Below are positions 17,912 to 25,192 of a stretch of DNA of 42,598 bases, in pieces. Positions within the stretch are counted from its first letter, which is position 1; the number at the start of each line of letters is the position of its first letter. The stretch covers positions 1 to 42,598 of the forward strand of contig JALOOO010000013.1 of NCBI GenBank assembly GCA_025454375.1. The letters are read 5' to 3'. Source of the DNA: Leptolyngbya sp. Prado105. Its GTDB lineage: Bacteria; Cyanobacteriota; Cyanobacteriia; Leptolyngbyales; Leptolyngbyaceae. Below the pieces are notes generated by a model. It was not told where the DNA came from and made no database searches. It saw only the letters and a program-made list of their open reading frames with translations. The position numbers and the translations under genes are program-made.

Positions 17912-18715
17912 ATGCCCTCTTCCCAGATGTTAAAAGCATCTTTTGAGAAAGTACCATTGACCGAGGTTATCTGCGGAATTACATTCAATGCCGCAGAGTT
18001 CTCTTCTGTTCATTTTGGGCTGTACTGGCAAACAATTCAAGAGCGGTTTCCCTTGCCTCCGACCGATACTTACCCAATCGGGGAGGTTCCTGTTCTGGCA
18101 CTGACTCCAAAATTGCGTCGAGTCTGGTTTCGATCGAAGGATCAACATCAGTTTATTCAACTCCAAGCAGATAAGTTTCTCTATAACTGGCGCAAATCAA
18201 CGGCGACTGACCAATACACTGAGTTTCGTGATGTTTATCAGGGCTTCCAGCATGAATGGAGATACTTCCAGAAGTGGTGGACTGATCTTGCCCAACAGCA
18301 TTTCGTTGACACGCCGTTTAACGCTCTCGAAGTTGCTCAGTATGAACTCACCTATCTAAATCATATTGATAGCTCAATGGGTTGGAGTAGTTCTGAAGAT
18401 ACTCAAAAGATTTTTGGGTTTCTCGCTTGGGACTGGTCTAGTTTTCCACTGGGTCATCCTAAAACTCAACAAATCAATCTTGAATTTGCAATCCCTGAGC
18501 ATATGGGAATGCTATCGCTGGTGATTACTCCAGGAGTGAGAACAGACGATAATTTCCCCGTCCTAATTTGTGAATTAACAGCACGCAGTTTTGATGCTAG
18601 CCAACCTTTCGATCAATGGTTTCATTTCGCTCATCAGTCAGTCGTGCAATCTTTCGTAAATTTACTACAAGAAGATATTAAAGAAGCGTGGGGGTTCAAA
18701 TGGTTGGATCAATAG
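17912..18715 (+). CDS. TIGR04255-type protein, unknown function
   Basis: 267 residues. The N-terminus (FEKVPLTEVICGITFN), the middle segment (FRSKDQHQFIQLQADKFLYN and FRDVYQGFQHEWRYFQKWW) and the mid-C-terminal AQYELTYLNHID match my recollection of the TIGR04255 family, proteins of about 260 residues found sporadically in diverse bacteria, usually in accessory regions. No catalytic motif, signal peptide or membrane segment is visible. The next gene starts inside its last codons, so the two are translationally coupled and probably form a complex. The biochemical role is not known. Confidence 0.75.
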   Translation: MPSSQMLKASFEKVPLTEVICGITFNAAEFSSVHFGLYWQTIQERFPLPPTDTYPIGEVPVLALTPKLRRVWFRSKDQHQFIQLQADKFLYNWRKSTATDQYTEFRDVYQGFQHEWRYFQKWWTDLAQQHFVDTPFNALEVAQYELTYLNHIDSSMGWSSSEDTQKIFGFLAWDWSSFPLGHPKTQQINLEFAIPEHMGMLSLVITPGVRTDDNFPVLICELTARSFDASQPFDQWFHFAHQSVVQSFVNLLQEDIKEAWGFKWLDQ

Positions 18716-19350
18716 GTTATTCAGCAAGTATGTCTAGCCATTACATGCTTCCTGTAAGCGGAAGTATTCAAGCTAAATCAGTCAATTCGCTATACGGCGA
18801 TCCAGATTTGCTTATTAAGGAATATTTTCTCGCTTCGCCTGAGCAACGGGCAAAACTCCGAAGTTCGATCGCCCAAAGATTGAGTTCCGCGAAATCAATT
18901 CTTTCAATTCTTGGGTGGACACATCTTACAACCGTTAAAGATGTTTATGACGGTGCAGTGGATCTCTTAGCGGAGTGTGAAGATGTTCGAGTGTTTGCAA
19001 ATGCTTGCGATTGCCTACTCGATCTGACTCATTCATCAAGTCGCGATAGCAATTTATATCGTCCTGAAGTTTATGAGAGATCTTGGGATATTCTCATTAA
19101 GGGAATTGGATGCGCTTATCATATTCAGCCTCAAGCTCGGTTAAGACTACTCCAGAAGCTTGCTATGTCTTTACTACCGATTCTAAATCGAAGAAGCATT
19201 AAAGCAACTTTACTAGATGTGCTAGCAATTCTTTTTGATCAAGAGGGAGTTAATCAGCATTTTATTGAAACCTATATCCAATTTTTTGAGCAGGATCGAG
19301 ATGAGTATATTCGTAACTATGCGAAAGAGACTCTAGCAGAGTTATCTTAG
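18700..19350 (+). CDS. Hypothetical partner of the TIGR04255-type protein
   Basis: 216 residues from the ATG at 18700, which follows a GGGGG purine tract. A GTG at 18688 would add four residues. Frames overlap the upstream stop by 16 bases. The N-terminal 35 residues are polar and may be unstructured. The rest is almost wholly alpha-helical (for example YFLASPEQRAKLRSSIAQRL, VDLLAECEDVRVFANACDC and LLQKLAMSLLPILNRRS), with a spacing that resembles HEAT/ARM-type helical pairs. No catalytic motif is seen. The overlap with its neighbour argues for a shared job, most likely as a protein-protein adaptor, but this is inference. Confidence 0.65.
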   Translation: MVGSIGYSASMSSHYMLPVSGSIQAKSVNSLYGDPDLLIKEYFLASPEQRAKLRSSIAQRLSSAKSILSILGWTHLTTVKDVYDGAVDLLAECEDVRVFANACDCLLDLTHSSSRDSNLYRPEVYERSWDILIKGIGCAYHIQPQARLRLLQKLAMSLLPILNRRSIKATLLDVLAILFDQEGVNQHFIETYIQFFEQDRDEYIRNYAKETLAELS

Positions 19351-19386
19351 CTGTGTTTTTTGATAGTGCTAGATTGGTATGGGTAG

Positions 19387-19899
19387 ATGGAATCGCTTCT
19401 GCAAGAGTTTGGAATTAAGCCTCCAGTCTTTATTAGAAAGCTTGACAAGCGTTCTGACTGGAATCCTGAAGTTAGCAACCCTTTAGATCGCCCTCGCAGA
19501 AGCGCAGAGCTTATTTTTCGAGATGCAGGGCGAATTTTTAGCTTGTATCGGGTGGAGAGCGATCGAGATTTTTGTAGTGCAGTCACTGCTATTTCTGCAA
19601 ACCGAAGTCCTCAAAACCAAAATCTAGACTTTATCTGGATGACAGCAAATGACTTAAACAGCGCAGGCATACCATTTGAACTCTCTATTGAAGGTCGATG
19701 CCTCCAAGCTGGGGCTTTGCATTACAATGCCACGATTCGTCCAGATGCTGCAATCTCGCTCTGCCGAACCCTGCTAATTGCAGGTCGCCAAGACTATAGA
19801 TGCGGGAAAAGAAAGACTGGAGAAATTTTAGAGCAAAGAAGACTAGAAGGCTGCCATGCAGTCGTCTTTGATTCAGAGAAATGCTTGTGTGAGCGATAA
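19387..19899 (+). CDS. Hypothetical protein, third gene of the cassette
   Basis: 170 residues, 36 bases after the previous gene on the same strand. I do not recognise the family. The N-terminal part contains FGIKPPVFIRKLDKRSDWNP and a beta-alpha segment RIFSLYRVESDRDFCSAVTA. The C-terminal half has several cysteines and FELSIEGRCLQAGALHYNA. There is no signal peptide or membrane helix. Its stop codon (19897-19899) directly abuts the stop codon of the convergent NB-ARC gene (19900-19902) with no gap. It may be the end of a three-gene operon that starts at 17912. Confidence 0.6.
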   Translation: MESLLQEFGIKPPVFIRKLDKRSDWNPEVSNPLDRPRRSAELIFRDAGRIFSLYRVESDRDFCSAVTAISANRSPQNQNLDFIWMTANDLNSAGIPFELSIEGRCLQAGALHYNATIRPDAAISLCRTLLIAGRQDYRCGKRKTGEILEQRRLEGCHAVVFDSEKCLCER

Positions 19900-21147
19900 T
19901 CAAGGTTTCAAATGCTTTCGCACAAATTCCATTACCATCGGTTGGAGTGTGTACAAAACCTCACCCTCTTCTGCAACCTTTTCGACTAAAGAGCGACGAC
20001 CCAATCGATACAAGGCTTGAATAAAATCACCCGGATCGATCAATTCATCCTGCAATTCCTGTCGAGATAAGGGTTCAGAGCTAGACAGCGATCGCAAAAT
20101 CGCGCGCTCAAATTCTGTCAAATCCTGAACTTGCTGTCTTAATACTTGCTCAATCTTTCCGGGAACATAGATGCCAGGGTTTTCTAGAAATCGTTCGACT
20201 CGGTTTTGAAACAGATCTTTGACGATCGGACAAAGTAACTCCAATGCTAAAGGATTCCCACTATATTTCTGAACAAGCTGCGCTCCACTCATAGCATCAA
20301 ACATCAGTTGTCGATTTGCTAAAATTTGACAGCCTGCTTCAGGCTCCAAGCCTTGCAACACATGAGAAATCGCTTGCCCTCCCATGACTGCGGTAAAGCC
20401 TTCAGGACGTTCGCGCGTGGTGACTAAAATACAGCTTTGATTCTGCTTTTGCCCGAGCGTTTGCAACGTATGAATCAGATTTGGATAGTAACTGCGATCG
20501 TCAACCTTACTCTCCAAATTCACCTCATCTAAAATAATCAACGTTCGAGATTTCGCCAGATCTTGCACCAGCAATTGTGCCAAAGTAGTCAGATCAGTCG
20601 GGAAAGTTCTAGGAGATTGAGACAAGGTATCGAGTAGATCGAGTAAAAGCTGCTCAATCGGAAGCGTTCGATCGAATCGTTTCCAAATTCTACGATCGAA
20701 CCTCGCTCGAACTTGCTCAACAAGCTGCACAGCAAGCGCCGTTTTTCCAACTCCCCCAAAGCCATAGAGAATGACAAATCGATGATTGAGTAGAGAAGCT
20801 TCAATCTGGTTGAGTTCTTGAGTTCGTCCATAGAAATTTGCAATTAACGGCATCAGACTCAAATCATCAAGTTGAGATTCGACATGAGGCAAATCTGCAA
20901 TCGATCGCCAATCGAGATCGAGAATCTTACAATACGCCTCAAATGTATCCCGTCGAATCGCACGCTTCGCATACACGAAGCGTTTCCAAGTCGTTTCCGA
21001 AACACCATTGGCATATAGACCATTAAACTCTCCGAGGAACTGACTGGTCGCAATCAACGGATCTTCGCTCGTGACATTCCAGTTCCGAGCCTGAATGGCT
21101 TGTCGGATTTGAAATTTTCCTGCTTCTGATGCCCGCAAACCTGCCAT
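19900..21147 (-). CDS. NB-ARC (STAND) NTPase with N-terminal HTH-like domain
   Basis: 415 residues from the ATG at 21147, chosen because AGAGGTGG lies just upstream and MAGLRASEAGKFQIRQA matches the usual start of cyanobacterial NB-ARC proteins. A longer frame begins at 21210. Residues about 1-80 include the module SETTWKRFVYAKRAIRRDTF, typically placed before NB-ARC in cyanobacteria. NB-ARC follows: Walker A GFGGVGKTALA, Walker B TLIILDEVN, sensor LVTTRERPEG and GNPLALELL near the ARC region. A winged-helix part (about 345-415) ends the protein. There are no WD40, TPR or other C-terminal sensor repeats and no obvious effector, so it is short for a STAND protein. STAND ATPases work as signalling or defence switches; the trigger here is unknown. 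Confidence 0.85.
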   Translation of the reverse strand: MAGLRASEAGKFQIRQAIQARNWNVTSEDPLIATSQFLGEFNGLYANGVSETTWKRFVYAKRAIRRDTFEAYCKILDLDWRSIADLPHVESQLDDLSLMPLIANFYGRTQELNQIEASLLNHRFVILYGFGGVGKTALAVQLVEQVRARFDRRIWKRFDRTLPIEQLLLDLLDTLSQSPRTFPTDLTTLAQLLVQDLAKSRTLIILDEVNLESKVDDRSYYPNLIHTLQTLGQKQNQSCILVTTRERPEGFTAVMGGQAISHVLQGLEPEAGCQILANRQLMFDAMSGAQLVQKYSGNPLALELLCPIVKDLFQNRVERFLENPGIYVPGKIEQVLRQQVQDLTEFERAILRSLSSSEPLSRQELQDELIDPGDFIQALYRLGRRSLVEKVAEEGEVLYTLQPMVMEFVRKHLKP

Positions 21148-21321
21148 ATGCCACCTCTTGATCCAGTTCATTTTACCTGACCCAAAAGTGACCCGACTCC
21201 CGAATTGCACAAATCATCGGACATTCAACGATCGCAAAAACTGACCCAGAATTCGCTCTAGCAAGACCTCAATTTGGATTCTTATGATGCTGCCATCGCT
21301 GCTGAAATTGGAGAGTTCAAG

Positions 21322-22584
21322 ATGAGTACATCCCGCTACTGGATTCTGATCCGTCTTAATGCTGCGGGTCAAGCGATTCCAAAATATCTGCCCCTCGTAA
21401 AAGCATTTTTTCAACAGCAGATCGACCTGACACAAGATCCCCGCCAGATTCAAACTCAACTGCTTGCACTGAGCCAAACTTCGGCGATCGCACAACTTTG
21501 CTTGCGCTGTTATGTCTCCTATCAAATCCTGTCAACCTGTATTCGACTCGTTCAGCAGTTTGGCAATCGCTACGGTTTTACCTTGTCAGATATCTTGCCC
21601 TATGTCCTCGACGATCGAGGAGATGCCAGATTTTCAGAGACTGTAGCCTGTCGGATTCTCAAAACATTTCAGCCTGACAGAGGCAGTTTGAATGCTTGGA
21701 TTGTCCGATTGGTGCGACAACATCCTGAATTGACCAAATTTCTCGCCCAACAGGGCTTGCTGCTCATCAGTGATTGGGCGCTCCTAAATGACACCACTGA
21801 AACGCAGCTTCAACGAATTCTCAGTGAAGTCTACTCGCTCTCGCCGTTTGAAATCTCACAAGCGATCGCGCTCCTCAGGGCGTATCACGCTGTCGGCTGT
21901 CACAAGCATCGAGGGCGCTGCATCCCTCCTTCGATCACACAACTCGACCAAATTCGACAATATCTTGCAAGCGATCTGGCTCCCGATACAATTTTGTCTC
22001 GCTTACAGCACCTCGCCCATCAAGTCCGGCAATACCGAATTCAGCGCAGACAGGGTTCTATTCATCCTTGCTCGATCGATGTCTTATTGATCAAGTCAGA
22101 ACTTGCACCTGAAGAAGAACCAGAACTTCAGTTTTTACGGCGCTATCAGCAGGCATTAGAAACCGAATTAGATCAGGCGATTCGAGAGGTTGTCGAAACT
22201 CGAATCCAACGAGACTCTCGATTTCTCTTTGCACTTCGAGGACTCTACTGCGATCAATTAACCACGACTGCCATTGCTCAACAATTAGGCTTATCCGGGC
22301 AGGATCGGGTCGTTCGATTACTGCAACTGCCAAGACTGCGATCGCAGATCCAACACCAACTCATTCAGCGCTTAATGCCGCGTCTCTTTCCGCTGATCCC
22401 CCAACCCCTGATCAATTTGGAACAAATTCTGCAAGATCACCTCGAATCCTTATTTCATTCCGATGCAAAATATCTGCGCACGCCTGTGTCATTTCGGCGC
22501 ACGGAGACTCGGAGTTTGTTTACGTTGCGAATGAGGCATTGTCTCGATCGCACATTTATCGAGACGCGATCGATCTGTTTGTGA
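21322..22584 (+). CDS. Sigma-factor-like regulatory protein
   Basis: 420 residues from the ATG at 21322, preceded by a GGAG site; an earlier Met at 21274 is possible. It is all-helical and Gln/Leu-rich. Residues about 110-150 (RFSETVACRILKTFQPDRG and SLNAWIVRLVRQHPELTKFL) look like the helical region 2 segment of degenerate sigma-70 proteins. A C-terminal helix-turn-helix-like segment (LTTTAIAQQLGLSGQDRVVR, about 310-330) could correspond to region 4. Cyanobacteria have such divergent sigma-like proteins of about 400 residues. Promoter recognition is not shown. It is divergent from the NB-ARC gene with about 175 bases between starts. Confidence 0.6.
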   Translation: MSTSRYWILIRLNAAGQAIPKYLPLVKAFFQQQIDLTQDPRQIQTQLLALSQTSAIAQLCLRCYVSYQILSTCIRLVQQFGNRYGFTLSDILPYVLDDRGDARFSETVACRILKTFQPDRGSLNAWIVRLVRQHPELTKFLAQQGLLLISDWALLNDTTETQLQRILSEVYSLSPFEISQAIALLRAYHAVGCHKHRGRCIPPSITQLDQIRQYLASDLAPDTILSRLQHLAHQVRQYRIQRRQGSIHPCSIDVLLIKSELAPEEEPELQFLRRYQQALETELDQAIREVVETRIQRDSRFLFALRGLYCDQLTTTAIAQQLGLSGQDRVVRLLQLPRLRSQIQHQLIQRLMPRLFPLIPQPLINLEQILQDHLESLFHSDAKYLRTPVSFRRTETRSLFTLRMRHCLDRTFIETRSICL

Positions 22585-22612
22585 ATACGGATACCAATCT
22601 CATCGAACCCTG

Positions 22613-22646
22613 ACACGGAGGATTCTACGGAAATCTCCGTGTTTTC
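22613..22646 (+). terminator. Terminator of the sigma-like gene
   Basis: ACACGGAG and CTCCGTGT form an 8-bp stem, extended by GATT/AATC with a bulge, followed by TTTTC. It begins 28 bases after the stop codon. Confidence 0.7.
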
Positions 22647-22955
22647 ATTGACTGGTACAAAGATGCGTATTTCTGACAGAGTTTCTAAATTTCAGGAATT
22701 TGAGCCACTCGATCACAGCCTTCTCGATTCTCCAGTCCTAGAATTCACCAGGTATGTGTCCCAATCGATGCCGTGTTCATACGCAGCCTTAGAAAAATCA
22801 TTTATGTTGTTTTTATAACACCAAGAAATTCTTCCTGATCTATCCGGATAATCACTGTATCAGTAGTCGTGTGCATCCAAATAAAGGCAAAAAATACTGA
22901 ACGCCTTAACTGATTTCCTGAATGTTGGTGTAGCAAAGTTCAACCCCGTGAGCTT
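22647..22955 (+). other. Intergenic region upstream of the exopolysaccharide pair
   Basis: About 310 bases without a credible gene. It is more AT-rich than its surroundings and lacks HIP1 octamers. It probably holds the promoter and a long leader of the Wza-like gene. No clear -35/-10 pair, riboswitch fold or repeat was found by eye. Confidence 0.4.
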
Positions 22956-25118
22956 ATGAAGTTGAAGTTAACCCCTACTCGTATTTCGCTCCTCACTTTG
23001 GGGGCTTTCGCAGCGGTCGTTGCCCAGGAGCTAACGCGCTCTGATGCAAAAACGCCGAGCGCTACTCCCAATGATTCCCAATCAAAACGGACTGCCACTT
23101 CTGCTTCGCTGCCAAATCGTGCAATGGCACTCTCGCAGCCAGAAAGCCTTTTTTCTTCGGCAACGCCGCCGCTCGTCCCCAATTCTGCGACTCAAGCCTC
23201 GGAGACACTCAAGTCTGACGCTCCCAAGCCTCCAACGATCGCAACTCCCCATCTCAAAATCAATCCACCTCCTCAAGTCAGAGTCGCCCAAAATCAACTC
23301 CGGGTTGTTGGTGTCGATCAACTTCCGATCGATGACCTTATTGCCGAAAGTATCAACCTCGCAAACGCGGCTCCCCCGCCACCTCCGCCTAAAGTCGCAG
23401 CAGTATCACCCCCTGCTCAGGACGATAGCCCGATCCCGCAAGAGTCCTCTAGAATTCCAAAAGATATTCAAGGACACCGCGCTCAAGCTAGCATTACTGC
23501 ATTAATGACCCAGGGGTTGATGCAGGGCTACAGTGATGGCACATTTCGCCCGAATCAGAAAATCACAGATCAGCACTTTCAATCGATCGTGAAGCAAGCC
23601 GCAACTCGATCGAAATCCCTCGCATCCCTACGTCGTCCGCGTGACATCGTGACCCGGGCAGATGCTGCCACCTTTATCCATCGGCAACTCCAACGCACTA
23701 ACCCCAGCACGATCGCATCGTCACAGTTGCCAAAACTTGCCTCGGCTTCCGTTACCCAGGTTGCTCAAAGTCGTCCTTTACCCCCGACAACCGCACCTGT
23801 GACGCAAAGCCGTCCCCTACCCCCGCTCACGACTCCTGCTGTCAACTTTGACCTAGCTGGAAATACAGCAGCCGAAGCCGCTGATGCCGATTCTTATACT
23901 CTCGGAGCAGGCGATCGCGTTCGCGTCGATATCTTTAACGTGCCAGAATACGGCAAAGAATATACCGTACTCGTCAATGGCACGCTGAATCTGCATCGAG
24001 TTGGCAGTCTATCAGTTTCAGGCTTAACCATGCGGCAGGCACAAAGCGCGATCGCAGCGCGATATGCTCGTCTTGTCAAAGATCCGATCGTCGATCTGAG
24101 TCTCATCGCTGCGCGTCCTCTCAATGTGGCGATCGCAGGGGAAGTGAGTAAACCTGGAACCTATGCCCTCGCCTTTGCAGATGGTAAGTTTCCCACCGTG
24201 ACAAAGCTGATTCGAGAAGCAGGTGGGATGAATCGCTCCGCAGATGCGCGTCAAGTCGTTCTGCGTCGTCCTCAGAGATCGGGTGCGGATCAGCAGATCC
24301 GAGTCGATATGTGGGAACTGTTCAACGGCAATATCCGCCAGGATCTAACGCTGCGTGATGGGGATTCAATCTTCATTCCTGCATCCACAGCCGTGAATTT
24401 AGCCGAAGCGACACAGATGGCAGATGCCAACTTTAGCGTCAATTCACCTGACCCGATTAGTGTCGCGATCGTGGGTGAAGTCGCTCGCCCCGGTCCTTAT
24501 AAACTCAAAGACAAAATGCCAACCCTTTCCGCTGCAATTCGAGAAGCAGGGGGAATCAAACAATTGGCAAACCTCAAAGAGGTAAAAGTCAGTCGTAACA
24601 CTCGCAACGGCACGCCTCAAACTATCAGCGTCGATCTGTGGCAGTTGCTCAGATCGGGAGACTTAAATCAAGACCTCGTTCTTCAACAAGGCGATACGAT
24701 TACCATTCCAACCGCCCTGGCATTGAACTCTGAACAGGCAAGAGAACTAGGAGATGCAAGCTTCGCACCGAGTGCCGTCAAGATCACGGTCGTGGGTGAA
24801 GTCACGAAACCGGGTCAGATTGAGGTTCCGATGAATACGCCATTGAATCAGGCACTTCTCGCTGCCGGAGGCTTTACGCGCCAAGCCAATCGCCGCCGCG
24901 TTGAACTGGTGCGCCTGAATCCAAATGGCAGTGTCACCCGTCAAGATGTGTCGATCGATTTGTCACGCGGCATTGATGAGAAGGGCAACCCATTACTTAG
25001 AAATGGAGATGTGCTAGTCGTCGATCGCTCGGGCGCAGCAAAAACAGGCGATGCGATCGAAAACGTCCTCAGACCTGTCTTCCAAATCCTGCCATTCCGC
25101 TTCCTGTTTGGACTGTAA
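22956..25118 (+). CDS. Wza-like polysaccharide export protein with SLH and SLBB domains
   Basis: 720 residues. A signal-peptide-like N-terminus (ISLLTLGAFAAVVAQ) precedes a Pro/Ser-rich linker. An SLH-like module lies at about 177-245 (LMTQGLMQGYSDGTFRPNQK). A polysaccharide export (PF02563) domain begins near 314 (YTLGAGDRVRVDIFNVPEYG). Three SLBB-type repeats start near 389, 501 and 610, each with a GEV-x-(R/K)PG signature. Outer-membrane exporters of this type form the channel for exopolysaccharide, working with a Wzc-like co-polymerase, whose gene follows 74 bases on. The SLH module may anchor the protein to peptidoglycan. No glycosyltransferase, Wzx or Wzy gene is adjacent, so the rest of the pathway must lie elsewhere. 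Confidence 0.9.
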   Translation: MKLKLTPTRISLLTLGAFAAVVAQELTRSDAKTPSATPNDSQSKRTATSASLPNRAMALSQPESLFSSATPPLVPNSATQASETLKSDAPKPPTIATPHLKINPPPQVRVAQNQLRVVGVDQLPIDDLIAESINLANAAPPPPPPKVAAVSPPAQDDSPIPQESSRIPKDIQGHRAQASITALMTQGLMQGYSDGTFRPNQKITDQHFQSIVKQAATRSKSLASLRRPRDIVTRADAATFIHRQLQRTNPSTIASSQLPKLASASVTQVAQSRPLPPTTAPVTQSRPLPPLTTPAVNFDLAGNTAAEAADADSYTLGAGDRVRVDIFNVPEYGKEYTVLVNGTLNLHRVGSLSVSGLTMRQAQSAIAARYARLVKDPIVDLSLIAARPLNVAIAGEVSKPGTYALAFADGKFPTVTKLIREAGGMNRSADARQVVLRRPQRSGADQQIRVDMWELFNGNIRQDLTLRDGDSIFIPASTAVNLAEATQMADANFSVNSPDPISVAIVGEVARPGPYKLKDKMPTLSAAIREAGGIKQLANLKEVKVSRNTRNGTPQTISVDLWQLLRSGDLNQDLVLQQGDTITIPTALALNSEQARELGDASFAPSAVKITVVGEVTKPGQIEVPMNTPLNQALLAAGGFTRQANRRRVELVRLNPNGSVTRQDVSIDLSRGIDEKGNPLLRNGDVLVVDRSGAAKTGDAIENVLRPVFQILPFRFLFGL

Positions 25119-25192
25119 CGGCTTCTACCGTTCACCTGTTTCCCCTGTCCGCTCCCGTGCAACTGACTTCCGAATTTTCCTAAGGTGTCTCA

